A DNA stretch of 64,000 bases from Phyto melanocephala (GCA_941918925.1 OW799237.1:72099626-72163625); one strand, 5' to 3'; positions 44,392 to 56,848 are shown, counted from the stretch's first letter. A program made the numbers and translations. The notes: a model not told the origin generated them from the sequence alone.

Positions 44392-47300
44392 AGTCTAGAA
44401 CCTACAATATTGATCTAAATTTATGCAGCTACTTGCATTGTAGAACTACACTAAATGATACTACCTCAACCTTTTTAATAGATACCGGCGCTGATATTTC
44501 GATTATCAAGCACAATCAAGTCTTAAATGAATCGGTAAATGTTTACAATAGAAAGAATCTAAATGGCATTGGTCAGGGCATAATCTCAACATTAGGTAGT
44601 GTACAGTCAGAATTGAAAATAGACCAATATTTAATAAAACACATTTTTCATGTAGTAAGAGACGACTTCAAAATACAAGCAGACGGAATAATTGGAATGG
44701 ATTTCATACGAAAGTATAATTGCATCCTACAATATTCCAATGATAAGGATTTAATAATCCTTCGTTCAAATGAAGTTGATCATAATATTGGAATACCACT
44801 TAGAAATGGTCCAACTATAAATTCTATATCTATCCCTGCGAGATCCGAAGTAGTAAGATCTATAAAAATAGAATCCTCGGAACAAGACGTATTGATACCA
44901 TATCAAACTATTCAAAATGGTGTCTACGTCGCTAATACAATTACCTCAAAATCGAATCCTTTAGTGAAGATCATCAACACTACGGAACAAGATTTAGTAA
45001 TTGAGGATATTAAACTTGTTACAGAAACCCTTGAAGACTACAGAATAGCCAAACAGAATTTTATGCCTTCCAACTCCAAGGAAAAATTGGACAGACTTTC
45101 AAGAAACTTTCCACCATTTGTTGAAACAGATTTGAAATCCCTATGCAAAGAATTTATAGATATTTTTGCCTTAGAATCTGAAAGTATATCGGTCAACAAC
45201 TTTTATAAACAAAAACTTAAGGTAAACAATACACAACCTGTTTATATCAAAAATTATAGAATTCCCCATTCCCAGAAACAGGAAGTAAACAATCAGGTTG
45301 ATAAGTTAATTGGAGACGGTATTGTTGAACCCTCAATTTCAGATCACAATAGCCCCATACTCTTAGTACCAAAAAAAACTTTACCCGGTACCACACAAAA
45401 GAGATGGAGATTAGTAGTAGACTACAGAGCAGTGAACAAGAAATTAGTAGCTGATAAATTCCCGTTACCTCGAATAGAGGATATTCTTGATCAATTAGGT
45501 AGAGCTAAATTCTTCTCTTGTCTTGACCTGATGTCAGGTTTTCATCAAATAGAACTTGAAGAGGAGTCTAGAGATATTACATCCTTCTCTACAGATAAAG
45601 GATCATTCAGATTTAAAAGATTGCCGTATGGTATTAAAATAGCCCCTAATTCGTTTCAACGCATGATGTCATTGGCTTTTCGGGTCTATCTCCAGCACAA
45701 GCATTTGTGTATATGGATGACCTAGTAGTGATTGGTTGTTCAACGGAACATATGTTACGGAATCTAAGAAACGTATTCGAACTGTGCAGAAAACATAATC
45801 TGAAATTACACCCAGATAAGTGTTAATTTTTCTGTACACAGGTTACATTTTTAGGCCACAAATGTACTGATCAAGGTATATTGCCTGATGACAGCAAATT
45901 CTCGATAGTTCAAAACTATCCAACACCCAAAAATGGTGATGAAGCAAAACGCTTCGTAGCCTTTTGTAATTACTACCGAAGGTTCATACCGAAATTTGCT
46001 GAATCATCCAGACATATCACTGGATTGTCGAAAAAAAATGTACCTTTTGAATGGAATGAGGATTGTGAAAAATCATTCCAATACCTCAAAAATCAATTAC
46101 TAAGCCCTGAAATTTTACAATACCCTGATTTTTCTAAAGACTTTTTTATTACCACAGACGCAAGCAAATACGCTTGTGGCGCTGTTCTAAGCCAAGAAAA
46201 ACACGGTATACTAATGCCAATTTCATACGCTTCTAGATCTTTCACTAAAGGCGAAAGTAACAAATCTACCATAGAGCAGGAACTAACTGCTATACATTGG
46301 GCTGTGAAATATTTCAGGCCATACATTAACGGCAAAAAGTTTGTGATCAAAAGTGATCACAGACCACTCACCTACCTATTTTCATTGAAGAATCCCTCCT
46401 CAAAGCTCACCCGTATGAGACTTGACCTCGAGGAATACGACTTTGTAGTCGAGTATATTAGGGGTCAGGAAAATACAGTGGCAGACGCGCTGTCACGCAT
46501 AGAGTTTCAGGATATTAGGAACATTGAAGTCAACACAATTCTGAAGGTTACAACCAGACTTCAGGCTAAAGCAGGCGTGTCAATTGGAAATGAATCCTCT
46601 ATACCGCCAACAGAATCAAATAATTTGAGAATCTATGAGGCTATAAACGCCCACGAGCACCGTAAAATGCCCAGATTGGATTTTACTAAGGATAGAGTAA
46701 TTATCCATAAAGGAAAGCAAGTTCTTTCCGATTTTAAGTTGAAGGACCTCATTATTAATAGAAAAGTCGACCTAGGTCACCTCTTTCTAAAGCTTGCGAA
46801 AATAGCTAATAATATTGGTCTAACAACATTGCTACTCTCACTAGATGACAGTATGCTATTTTACCTAGGAACGGATATGGAAACCTTCAAGAGTAAGGGT
46901 AATATAATCTTGCAAGATTTAAATTTAACTATTGTGCTCGTTCCGAAACTTACTAAAGTTTCTTCTGATTCTGAAAAACAGAGAATTATGCATAAATATC
47001 ATGATGATCCCGTTACCGGCGGACATCCAGGCATAACTCGAATGATTGCAAAAATAAGACTTCAATATCATTGGAAAGGCATGACTAGGGACATAGCCAA
47101 ATATGTCAAACATTGCCTTCAATGCCAAACCAACAAGACCATGGTTAAAGGTAAGGAGTCACTCGTTTTGACACCAACTCCTTTAAAAGCTTTTCAAAGA
47201 GTAATAATCGACACTATAGGACCTCTTCCACGGTCAGAGTCCCAGAATGAATATGCTGTGACGATAATGTGCGATTTAACTAAATATCTAGTGGCTATCC

Positions 47301-48016
47301 CTATAGTAAATAAATCAGCCAGAAATGTTGCAAAAGCCATTATGGAATATTTTATTTTAATATAAGGTCCAATGGACACCATAATAACGGACCAAGGTAC
47401 TAAGTATATAAATCAAGTACTTACGGAGCTATGCAAACTGATGAAAATAGAGAAATTGAACTCTACGGCTTACCACCATGAGACGCTCGGCACTGTTGAG
47501 AGATCTCACAGGACATTCAGCGAGTATTTAAGATCTTATGTGTCATCAGACAAGTCCGATTGGGATAATTGGTTAAAATTTTTTGTGTATTGCTATAATA
47601 CCACCCCATCTACAGCTCATGGATATTGTCCATTTGAATTGATCTATGGGAAAATTCCCAGGGAACTAGATTTTACCAATACTGATAAAATAGATCCGAT
47701 ATATAACGTTGATGCATATGAAAAGGAGGTAAAATTCAGACTCCAAGTAGCACAACGTAGAGCCGCTAGTCTCATTGAAAATGCTAAACTTCTGAGACAG
47801 AAGTTGTCCAATGAAAACTCGAATCCTACCACACTCTATGTCAATGACTCTGTTCTAATCCGCAACGAAGCGGGACACAAACTGGATGCGGTCTACAAAG
47901 GGCCCTTCACAGTAAAGGAAATTGACCTCTTGAACAATGTCACATTGATGGACACTGATGGGAAACTCTTCACTGTCCATAAGAACAGAGTCAAAAGACT
48001 CCATAATGGAGAATAA
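44346..48016 (+). pseudogene. pol: Pol of the LTR retrotransposon (protease-RT-RNase H-integrase), inactivated
   Basis: Domain order: protease with FLIDTGADIS (about 44475-44505); reverse transcriptase with RWRLVVDYRAVNKK, FSCLDLMSGFHQI, LPYGIKIAP and YMDD at 45710-45721; RNase H with FITTDASKYACGAVLSQ and ADALSRIE; integrase with the H-x3-H...C-x2-C zinc motif (GHPG..KHCLQCQ), the DDE core (IIDTIGPL, IITDQGT, ERSHRT) and a C-terminal PFTVKEI segment. Three lesions: a one-base loss in the T-run at 45677-45680, which puts YMDD in another frame; an in-frame TAA at 45824-45826; and an in-frame TAA at 47363-47365 inside the integrase core. No complete pol can be made. Catalytic motifs are otherwise well kept, in line with recent damage. 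Confidence 0.9.
44358..44364 (+). promoter_or_regulatory. -1 ribosomal frameshift site (GGGAAAC)
   Basis: In the gag frame the bases read G-GGA-AAC, a perfect X-XXY-YYZ slippery heptamer of a type used by several RNA viruses. The pol frame is one base back and is open from 44346, with no ATG before the protease motif, so slippage here would give Gag-Pol. The gag stop is 27 nt downstream. No strong downstream stem is obvious by eye. Confidence 0.75.
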
Positions 48017-48260
48017 TCTGTCGGTTACGACATCCGAAAAATTCTCCAACACTTTCACATTTTATATTTTTATTACAATTTTGCATTTTTACATCTTCGA
48101 TTATATTAGATAATTTTCTCTTTCTGGCTTTCATTTGGTTTCAATCCTTCGAAAAGGGGGAAGGAAATGTATGAGCCATTGGAACTAGACAACACAACCC
48201 CTGATTAGTTAGTAATATATAAAAAAATAATCAATTATTCGTAATGATTATTCTTTTCCG

Positions 48261-48271
48261 AAAAAGGGAGG
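48261..48271 (+). promoter_or_regulatory. Polypurine tract
   Basis: AAAAAGGGAGG directly abuts the 3' LTR and would prime plus-strand DNA synthesis. A second purine run lies at about 48152-48167. Confidence 0.85.
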
Positions 48272-48632
48272 TGTAGTGTGTTTGACTAGTCGCTGTTACC
48301 ATACCTTCTGTATGTAACACGAGCTCCACACTTTGTTGAAGCAACAATGTCCACACACACCAAACTCATTGGTGAGATTATGCTGACAAGCACATTCTCA
48401 CCAATGTATTGTTAGTATAAGTAAATGACATTGAACAAAGTATCATATTTATGATACTTTGTTCATAAAATAAATGTCTTAGTATAAGTGTATTTTTAGG
48501 TACTTAGATTTGTAGTATGCTAAGCATCAAAACATTAATAAGAAGAACAATAAAGAGAACAGTCGCACAAGCGGCTGTTCAATAAAATAATATATTGGCT
48601 GTTTAATAAAATAATATATTAAAAACATTACA
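48272..48632 (+). repeat. 3' LTR (361 bp)
   Basis: Appears identical to the 5' LTR by eye except for an extra GGCTGTTT within the terminal AT-rich repeat (8 bp). It has the same two perfect hairpins and AATAAA. TTAC follows at 48633-48636. Confidence 0.93.
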
Positions 48633-48636
48633 TTAC

Positions 48637-49156
48637 TATTAATTTATTTATTATTTTGCAACGGAACCTTAAGTATTTCTACATAAGAAGTAATACTACT
48701 GACTCGATTTTACGACAGTGTTGTACTTTAACGGAAACAGCAATTTTCGGCGAAAGATATTTTTTTTAATTAGAAAATATACTTACATATGTAATTTTGT
48801 CGGTCTCCGTCAATGTGTTTAGCCACAATCACATTTTATTCGATGTAAGAAGGACATGTTTTTTTTACCTACTCTTGCTTTACGACCTATAACTCTGTTC
48901 CTAATATACCGATTTAGCCCATTTTCAATACCAAACAAACCTTGTGTATATGACATATTCTTTAAAAATTTGATATCGTTTACTTTTGCGGTCCGACCTC
49001 TATCTAGCTTTCAACAGACGGGCGGACATAGCTAGATCTTCATAAAATAAAACTGCAATTCAGAAAATATATGCTTTATGAGGTCTTAAATGGATATTTG
49101 ATATGTTACAAACGGAATGACAAAATGAATATACCCACACCATTTCTTTTTGTGGT
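48637..49156 (-). mobile_element. Family C DINE-1-like element, right part, cut by the LTR retrotransposon
   Basis: Continues the copy begun at 38011. It carries the 5' region in reverse (GAAAATATATGCTTTATGAGG, GAATGACAAAATGAATATAC) and ends with a decayed CCACACCATTTCTTTTTGTGG terminus. The CCGTCTG block is reduced. Confidence 0.65.
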
Positions 49157-49490
49157 GGATATAAAAAGCCAGAAAGCTGTATATTCCAAATATCATCATC
49201 CATAGATAAAATATATGATTTTAGTATAAAGCTTTTATGGGAGCTGGGCGTTAAAGTTGGCATGTCACCTTTATTTTCTGACATTATAATAACATTAACC
49301 GGAACGCTATATATGCAAAATTTCATTATCCCAATTCTATTTCTGTTGCTTTTATGAGCTTTTAAATTTCGTTAAAAATAGATTATGTGAGAAATGGGCG
49401 TTAATTTTTGGTTTTTACAAATCTATTGACCAAAAAGTAATGTCTTAAATTTAGACACAATCGCATTTTATTCGATGTAGGAATAAAACA
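49157..49490 (-). mobile_element. Second family C DINE-1-like fragment
   Basis: Reverse body phrases (GGGAGCTGGGCGTTAAAG, ATGAGCTTTTAAATTTCG, ACAATCGCATTTTATTCGATG) without termini. Confidence 0.5.
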
Positions 49491-49504
49491 TACATAAAAA
49501 AATT

Positions 49505-51540
49505 TTGTTTTAATGATGTGTCCAGTGGATAGAGTAGTTTGTAGTTCTAAAGATGAGGCTTTTAATATGATAAGAATATTATGTAAGCAGCGATCTGGTA
49601 TTAAAGTATGTCATTTAAATGCTCAAAGCCTACACCCAAAAGTGATAAATTTCAATATGTTTCTGACGTGGACGTTGTATGCGTTTTTTAAAACCTGGTT
49701 TAAATGATATTTCCCTGATGCTGTTGTCAATTTTAGTTATTTTAAAGTTTATCGTTGTGATCGAAAATAACAGGGTGGAGGCGTTATCATATATGTTAAG
49801 AATATCACTCATTGCATAATACAAATCCTTAAATTGAGTTCTCATTGGTTGAGATTTTTTCATGTGGTAAAAATTTACTAGTGGATTCTGCTTACAGACC
49901 TTAGAATACTAGGTAATCTCACTATTAAATATGATGATGGTATAAACTGCGGAGATTATAATTCCAACACACTGATCGAAAGACATCTCTCTGATGAGAT
50001 TAAGTTCATTGGTCTAGAGCCAACGAATACTTTAAATCCAACACATTTTAAATCTGCGAATAGCTCATTATTAGATTTATTTTTTGTCAGTAATATGAAT
50101 AGGGTCCAACTATTTGGTCAACTATCTGTCCCATGTTTTTCAAAACAGGATCTCATTTTTCTGACATTTGAGTTCGAATTGCAGTAAGTCAATGAAGCGG
50201 TTACATTTCTAGATTATTCTGGCCAACGAGTTATACTGTGTTGATTGGAACTAAATTTATTATAAGACCTCGGTTGATTACACAGCCCGACAAAATTAAA
50301 AAATATTTTTGCTTCTTTGAATTTATTAACTGATTCAAGTTAATCTAAATACGATTTTTTAACACATTCCGAAATAGGTCTTATGTTTTCTTTAAAGGTG
50401 TATTCTCCACAAATATAACAAAGTGTCAGCGTTATTTTTACAACATCTTCTGTTGGAAGTCATTTCTATTCAGATCAACACTTTTTTAATAAACTTTGCC
50501 AACTGCAATCAACCACTTCTTACAAGCATCTAACTTCCGATATGCAATTGGAGTGCAAAAAGAAAAAATAATTTTACACAATAAAATAATATTACACAAA
50601 TAAAATTCCCGTTAATCAGCTAGCAATTACACAAAAAATAATATTTTCGGAAAAAACGGAATGACAAACTGATATATACCCTCCTCACTTACAGTGGAGG
50701 GTATAAAAAAGCTATATCATGAAAACTAGAGAAAAACTGATTACAGATTTGAATTCAGCGCACCCAAATTAACTAGAATCAGTTAATAAATTCAAAGAAG
50801 CAAATTGAATGTTGGCCTGTGTTATCAACAACTTTTTTAGAAAAAAAACTCATTGACTGCTTGTGAGAAGTCAGTTCCAGTTAAATTTATAAGAAATTAC
50901 TTTAAGAAAGCCATGGTTTAACTCTGAAATAAAAATAGCCATTTCGCAACGAGATTTTGCTTCAAAACGTTGGAAATTTTGAAAACTTTGTAATCTTTAC
51001 ACGAACTATAAAAACACATGAAAAAGTTAATATAATGACAACAAAAAGCAAAATCTGCTTTATCGAATCGTTTTTCATCTGTCATGGACTCTAAAAGAGG
51101 ATGATACGTGAAATTGGAAAATCATTACCTCGAAAACCAGATACAATCGATGCTGATAAGATAAATAGAACATTTATAAATCTTCCCAATATATTATCAA
51201 ACGTTTCTTTCTAAAGTCAAAATCTAAGTTCGTCTACAGTTGGCAATCTGTTTTGCTTCGAGTGTATTTATGAATTTGATATTTTAAATTGCTTCATTCT
51301 AAGTTTTTGAAAATTGTTTTACCAGTACTATTTGCATTGTATGTCAATGATTTGCCTAAACAATTGCAATATTCGAACGTACACGCAAATGATGTACAAC
51401 TTTATATTAGCAGCAGCCTAAGTTAAATAAACATTTGTATTGAGAAACTGAACATTGATCTCAATCGTGTTCATGAATGGGCTAATGGAAATAGTTTGTG
51501 TATTAAGCCTCTTGACAAGATGCCTAATAATATGCAAAAA
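49505..51540 (+). pseudogene. Decayed CR1/Jockey-type non-LTR retrotransposon
   Basis: An endonuclease remnant is readable across several frames: VCHLNAQSL, a KTWFK segment, YRCDRK, GGGVIIYVKN, then GDYNSNTLIERHLSDEIKF and NSSLLDLFFVSN. Farther on comes PWFNSEIKIAISQRDFASKRW, the linker typical of CR1/Jockey elements, then RT remnants LFALYVNDLPKQLQ, an 'ANDVQLYIS' form of the ADD box, and a LNRVHEWANGNSLCIKP segment. Many stops and shifts make it non-functional. 50347-50766 interrupts it with foreign sequence that includes a family A-like 5' end (50640-50709), bordered by inverted copies of a 36-bp stretch (50311-50346 and 50767-50803). Confidence 0.65.
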
Positions 51541-52189
51541 AAAAACATAAAATTTAATTAAGAACTTTTTTATACCCGCCACCAAAAAAATGGTGGGGGT
51601 ATATTCATTTTGTCATTCCGTTTGTAACACATCGAAATATCCATTTTAGACCCCATAAAGTATATATATTCTGAATCAGGGTTTGATTTTATGACGATCT
51701 AGCTATGTCCGTCCGTCTGTCCGTCTGTCCGTCTGTTGAAAGCACGATAGAGGTCGCACGGAAAAAGCTAGGGGGCTCAAATTTTGCCAGAATCTTTCTT
51801 ATAGACAAGGTTTGTTTGGTATTGAAAATGGGCTAAATCGGAATATTAGGAAGAGAGTTATAGCTCGAAAAGCAAGAGTAGGTCGAAAAAACCGTGTCCT
51901 TCAAACATCGAATAAAATGGAATTGTGTCCAAACGCATTAACGTAGACTCATGAAACTTCGAACATATATTTCCTGAGTAAAAACAATATTTTTCCCCGA
52001 AAATTATCTAAATCTATGCATTAGGAGAGGAGTTATCGATCAAAATGTACGAAAATTTATACCGCACAGTGTATTTTTCGGTATATTTAAAAACAAAAAC
52101 GTCATAAAAGCAACAAAATTGGATGTACGACTCTGAAATTTTGCACACTTTGCTTATTGGTGAGACGCTTTTTTGTAACGGAAAATCAA

Positions 52190-53225
52190 TGTGCCACGCC
52201 CACTTTTACGCCCACCTCCCATATAACGTTTTGCCCAAAATTCATATAATTTCTCAATTTATGTAGATTTTGGAATAATAAAGGGCTATATTGAAATATC
52301 TCAGTTGTACTCATTCGAAAATACAACTTTGACACGCCCACTATAACGCCCACTTTTCACGTTATATACCGTTAATGAAATTTAAAAGCTCATAAAACCG
52401 CCAAAATTAGAGGTATGATCTCAAATTCGCTACGTATATCCTTTTAGGCAATGTCATTACTGCGCCAGAAAATTAAGGCGCCACGCCCACTTTTACGCCC
52501 ACCTCCCATATAACGTTTTACTTAAAATTCATATAATTCCTCTATTAATAAAGATTTTGGAATAATAAAGGACTATATTGAAACACCTAAGTTGTACTCA
52601 TTCGCAAAAATAACTTTGACACGCCTACTATAACGCCCACTTTTCACGTTATATACCGTTAATGAAATTTAAAAGCTCATAAAACCGCCAAAATAAGAGG
52701 TATGATGATAAAATTTGCTACGTATATCCCCCTAGGCAATGTCATTACTGTGCTAGAAAATTGAGTTGCCACGCCCACTTTTACGCCCACCTCCCATATA
52801 ACGTTTTACTCAAAATTCCTCTAATTTCTCTATTAATAATGATTTTGGGTTAATAAAGGGCTATATTGAAACACCTAAGTTGTACTCATTCGCAAATACA
52901 ATTTTGACACGCCTACTATAACGCCCACTTTTTACGTAATCTACCGTTAATGAAATTTAAAAGCTCATAAAACCGCCGAAATTAGAGGTATGATGATCAA
53001 ATTTGCTGTGTATATCCTTCTAATCAATGTAATTGTTGTGCCAAAAAGTTTAGGTGACACGGCCACTTTAACGCCTATCTCCCATACAACGGCTTACCTT
53101 AAATTCATGTAATTTCTCTATTGACAAAGTTTTTGGGAAAAAAAAGGACTATATTGAAATATTTAAGTTGTATTTATTAGTAGAAACTTTATTGACACAG
53201 CTACTTTAACACACTTTCATTGAAT
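52190..53225 (+). repeat. Tandem array of about 287-bp units
   Basis: Consecutive units each contain ACGCCCACCTCCCATATAAC, 'TTTTGG.ATAATAAAG', 'TGACACGCC..CTATAACGCCCAC' and 'AAATTTAAAAGCTCATAAAA'. The last unit is the most diverged. Confidence 0.75.
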
Positions 53226-53821
53226 TTCATTTCATTTAAGGACCGATGTTGTATTTAAATAAAACACAAATTATTTAGGATATTATTATTTTTTTTTTAT
53301 AATGATAATATTTGTATGGTTCAATTATATATTTAACAAAATATCGGCCAAATGGCCCCCCCCATCCTTGGCGCCACTCCTCTATCTGATGGTCCAAATT
53401 TTCAATGACAATGTTGATGCTCAATTATTGGGCATGATGATGAGTCGAGGTTGACTGCTCTTTTGCCACACTATCGCAAAAAACAGCAATAGTTCCCATT
53501 CAACGAACTAAGAAGGCATTCACAGATTTTCTAACATTTTATACAGACCTGTTTTGAAGAAATTTAAATATTTTTTACACTTCTCCCTATTGTGGACGAA
53601 TTTAAACGATTATGTTGATCAAAAGAATTACGAAGTGCACAAAATGCATTTTGATTTGAACGCCCATTTTTATAAAAAACCTGAATAACTTTAAAGCGTT
53701 GCTCATTTGCGTATCTTTCCACGGATCAAAATGAGTAAGTTTGAGATTGAGAAATGTCAAGTGAAATGCAGAAAACAAACTTAAAGACTAGGTGTAGTTC
53801 ACCTTCAACATGGGCCCTTAA

Positions 53822-53865
53822 AATTTAACCACCCTCTACATTTTATTGTAGAGGGTGGTTAAATT
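53822..53865. repeat. Perfect 19-bp hairpin with 6-nt loop
   Basis: 53822-53840 and 53847-53865 are exact reverse complements (AATTTAACCACCCTCTACA), loop TTTTAT. It sits at the right border of the unknown insertion inside the family C element. Confidence 0.85.
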
Positions 53866-53950
53866 GTGCTTTATTGTGCTTTAAATGTACACAAAATTGG
53901 TGGTGGGTATAAAAGATTCGGCACAGCCGAATATAGTGCTCTTACTTGTT

Positions 53951-54257
53951 TTAATACTAACTAATCAGATCATCAAAATAGTATCAATTGCAAAAAATTA
54001 CTTTTAACAACTCACTAACTTGGTCACATGGCACAATAAAACCAAGGGCCAAATTACGGCATTCGAACACGATCGAAATTTTACTCGAACGATCGAGTTC
54101 GCTGTGGTTTAGGTATTGAGATTCTAATAAGAATTTTTAATTTACCCCCAGATAGACTCGTTAATACAGCTGATTGTCAGATGTTAGGTCAAAATCTTCA
54201 AAATTAATATTTTGGTTTGTTTACATTTGGGCAGCCGCCATTAAATATAAAATTAAA
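53951..54257. other. Stretch without recognised feature
   Basis: Contains the inverted motif CGATCGAAATTTTACTCGAACGATCG at about 54070-54098. A related phrase (CGATCGTTCGAG) occurs at 61240-61252. No gene seen. Confidence 0.4.
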
Positions 54258-54640
54258 ACAAGTAAGAGTGCTATATTCGGCCGTGCCGAATCTGATAATA
54301 CCCTTCACCATCATGTACATAGGTAGATATAATCCCATATCGTAGCTTAACCTATATTTCATGTTATACGCCATTTTTCCTTATTATTTCCGACGCCATC
54401 CTTGAGTTTGAATTTTTACGTAGTTAACTGTATGCTACTAACCAAGCCCTTTCATTTGATATCCATATTAATGGGATTTTAAAAATTCGTCCCGCCATTT
54501 TATTTTAGACGCCATCTTGTATTTTACATTTTTTTAATAATTTACTGTATTATACTGGTCCCTCAATATTAAAAAAACTTATTCCGTCCTTGTGCAATAT
54601 TAAAAATTATAGTTTTTTGACAAAAAATTGTTTTTAACGC
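54258..54640 (-). mobile_element. Family B DINE-1-like element (3' part)
   Basis: Reverse 3' hairpin (TTCGGCCGTGCCGAA) with ACAAGTAAGAGTGC at the left edge, then CATCATGTACATAGG, the TTATACGCCATTTTTCC phrase and GACGCCATC units. Truncated on the right. Confidence 0.65.
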
Positions 54641-54651
54641 TGTTCTACAAT

Positions 54652-56303
54652 GTTTATACCCCCCTTCAACTGTGGTGAAAAAAGGTATAAATGTATAGGT
54701 TTGTCATTCCGTTTGTAATTTCTACAATTTTCATTTCCGACCCTATAAAGTATATATTTTCTGAAAGCTTATGAATAGAGGAGTCGGTTAAGCCCTGACC
54801 GTCTGTCCGTTTACCCGTCTGTCTGTGTGTTGGTTGAAATCAACTTTTAGAAGCAACCATATGTTCTTCAGATCTGTGTATGCTACAAATCTTTTGGAAA
54901 TATCCGGGAATGAATCGCTGTTGAAATTCAGCACAATCGCCCTATAACTTTCTCAGATATGATCAAATAAAGACGACTGCCTCTGTTTTTCCATACTTTT
55001 ACCACCAAAATTAAAAGTTTTCAGTCATAGAATAATTTTTAGGTACTTCTGCTATTATTTCTAGTTATATACCTCTAGAGATATTCGTGAACAATTTTAG
55101 ATAAAGCGGGTCTAATCGGTAATGTTATAGGGAAGAAAATTTTTTTTTAAATATATTCCAAAAATTTTCGAACGAAAATCAATTTTTTTCAGCTTCTAGA
55201 CAACCGAGAGAGTCAATATTAGTATCATCTGAAAGGACTTGACTAGCGCAATATAAACATTATAAAAAAATTTAAATTCATGTTGGCCGCCACTACAAAA
55301 TGGCGGACAATAAATTTATATATGGGTCAAATCTGGTATTTTAAAATGTAACTTATTCCACCACTCTGAAAAGTAGAATACAGTAAATTATTAAAAAATG
55401 TAAAATCCAAGATGGCGGCTAAAACAAAATGTCCGAAAATTTTTTTTTTAACCCCATTAATATGGGTATCAAATAAAAGGGCTTGACTAGTAGAATACAG
55501 TTAACTACGTAAAAATTCAAACTCAAGGATGGCGTCGGAAATAATAAGGAACAAGTAAGAGTGCTATATTCGGCCATGCCGAATCTTATATACCCTTCAC
55601 AAAGTGTAGTCATGCAATAACAGTAGTTTGTATCACCATTAATCTCATATGAAATACGTACATACATATAAAAAACATACATATATAAAAACATCCCATT
55701 GTAAAATTAAAAATTTACGTATGTATGTATGTATGTTAAAAAAAAAATAAAAAAAAAATTTTTTTGGCTCAGCTGGGATTCGATCCCACGTTTACTTTAA
55801 CCAATATACAAGTTTGTATGTATGTATGTTGTTGTTGTAATGTTGTTTTTGTGAAAAAAAAATCGAGGTGGTCGTGGGTTTTTGCTCATATCTCAGTTGT
55901 TTATGAACCGATGTTTCTGATTTTCAATACCGATCTACTCCCAAATATTTCTGATATTCTAATACTTCACCCGGGTCCAAGCGATTTCGGGGGGCTTCAA
56001 ATTCATGATTTCAACATGATTTCAACATACACACGGACAGGCGGACAGACTGACAGAGCTTAATCGACTCCCCTATTCATAAGCTTTCAGAAAATGTATA
56101 CTTTATGGGGTCGGAAATGAAAATTGTAGAAATTTCACACGGAATGACAAACCTATATATACCCTTTTTCACTGTGTGAAGGGTATAAAAATGGCGTATA
56201 ACATGTAATATAGGTTAAGCTACGATGTGGGATTATACCTATGTACATGATAGTAAGGTTATTATCAGATTCGACACGGCCGAATATAGCACTCTTACGT
56301 GTT
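54652..56303 (+). mobile_element. Family B DINE-1-like element, complete, carrying a nested family A copy
   Basis: 5' TTTATACCCCCCTTCAACTG with the AAAAAAGGTATAAATG partner, the ACCCTATAAAGTATATATTT block, CCGTCTGTCCG units, and paired phrases GGCGGACAATAAATTTATA and AAGGATGGCGTCGGAAATA. The 3' hairpin is TTCGACACGGCCGAA with GCACTCTTACGTGTTTG. The body is interrupted at AATAATAAGGA|ATGGCGTATAAC by 55551-56190. The uninterrupted form of this junction is seen at about 7306-7335. Confidence 0.7.
55551..56190 (-). mobile_element. Family A DINE-1-like element nested in family B
   Basis: Reverse orientation with complete ends: ACAAGTAAGAGTGCTATATTC and hairpin at the left, CTTTTTCACTGTGTGAAGGG with TATAAAA at the right. 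It has the GGCTCAGCTGGGATTCGATC motif and only a short A-rich centre. Confidence 0.75.
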
Positions 56304-56442
56304 TGAATTTTTTAATATATTTTTTTAATAATATTTATTTGGTTGTTGGGTTTAAGCTGGTTTATGTGCATTTCACTGGTGCTTATGCCAGATCATCAGT
56401 AAACCTTTATCAAAATTCTTGAAAAAGTTTAAAATAAGTTTA

Positions 56443-56479
56443 AGATTCGGCACGGCCGAATATAGCACTTTTACTTGTT
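56443..56479 (+). mobile_element. Solitary 3' end of a DINE-1-like element
   Basis: Hairpin TTCGGCACGGCCGAA with TATAGCACTTTTACTTGTT and no recognisable body upstream. Confidence 0.55.
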
Positions 56480-56848
56480 ATTTATAATTTTTTTTTTTAA
56501 ATAATACCAATAAAAGTTTAATCACTTCTGCAGCATTTAATTTGAGTCAAATAACATAACTCAATAAACAGCTAAAAAGAGCTAGCATATAGAATAAGCA
56601 GCAGTCTTCGAAATTTCAAAAAGTCTTTTTTGGGAAAATGCAAAATAGGAAAATCTTTTTTGACCTGATTTTTTTCATCAGTGGGTCCTTAGTACCTCAA
56701 AAGACAACTTAAAAAAAATTAATTTCGGAGCGAAATGGGTTAATTTAAAAAATTTTTATTTTACAAGCCTCCAAAAAGTGTGCTACAGATTGTTAAATGT
56801 TTATAAATTCAATGTTGCCCAAGTTGTAAAATAAAATCGAAAATATAC
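56480..56848. other. AT-rich stretch without recognised feature
   Basis: No termini, domain-bearing ORF or RNA gene seen. 56720-56830 resembles 10880-10990 (phrases AAAGT(A/G)TGCTAC, TTCAATGTTGC), so it is an older dispersed repeat. Confidence 0.4.

Larger units (their letters stand above)
38185..48632 (+). mobile_element. Ty3/gypsy (412/mdg1-like) LTR retrotransposon with nested DNA transposon
   Basis: Complete provirus-like insertion: LTR, primer-binding site, structured leader, small ORF, gag, pol (protease, RT, RNase H, integrase), polypurine tract, LTR. Total 10448 bp, about 7.9 kb without the nested element, close to 412 and mdg1. There is no env ORF after pol. The LTR ends (TGTAGT...TTACA), the small ORF before gag and the Asn/Arg-rich gag tail suggest the 412/mdg1 group (inference). 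pol carries one frameshift and two stops, so this copy is not autonomous. The LTRs differ only by an 8-bp length difference that I can see. Confidence 0.93.
51567..53950 (+). mobile_element. Expanded family C DINE-1-like element
   Basis: Both ends present: TTTTATACCCGCCACC at 51569 with its partner GGTGGGGGTATATTC, and 3' TTCGGCACAGCCGAATATAG with GTGCTCTTACTTGTT ending at 53950. The body holds about four tandem units of some 285-290 bp. Each starts near ACGCCCACTTTTACGCCCAC (about 52197, 52486, 52770; a diverged start near 53061). 53230-53830 is an unrelated insertion that I cannot name. Confidence 0.75.

Noticed and set aside
48017..48271. Possible env ORF after pol
   Set aside because: Only about 250 bp separates pol from the 3' LTR and no long frame is present.
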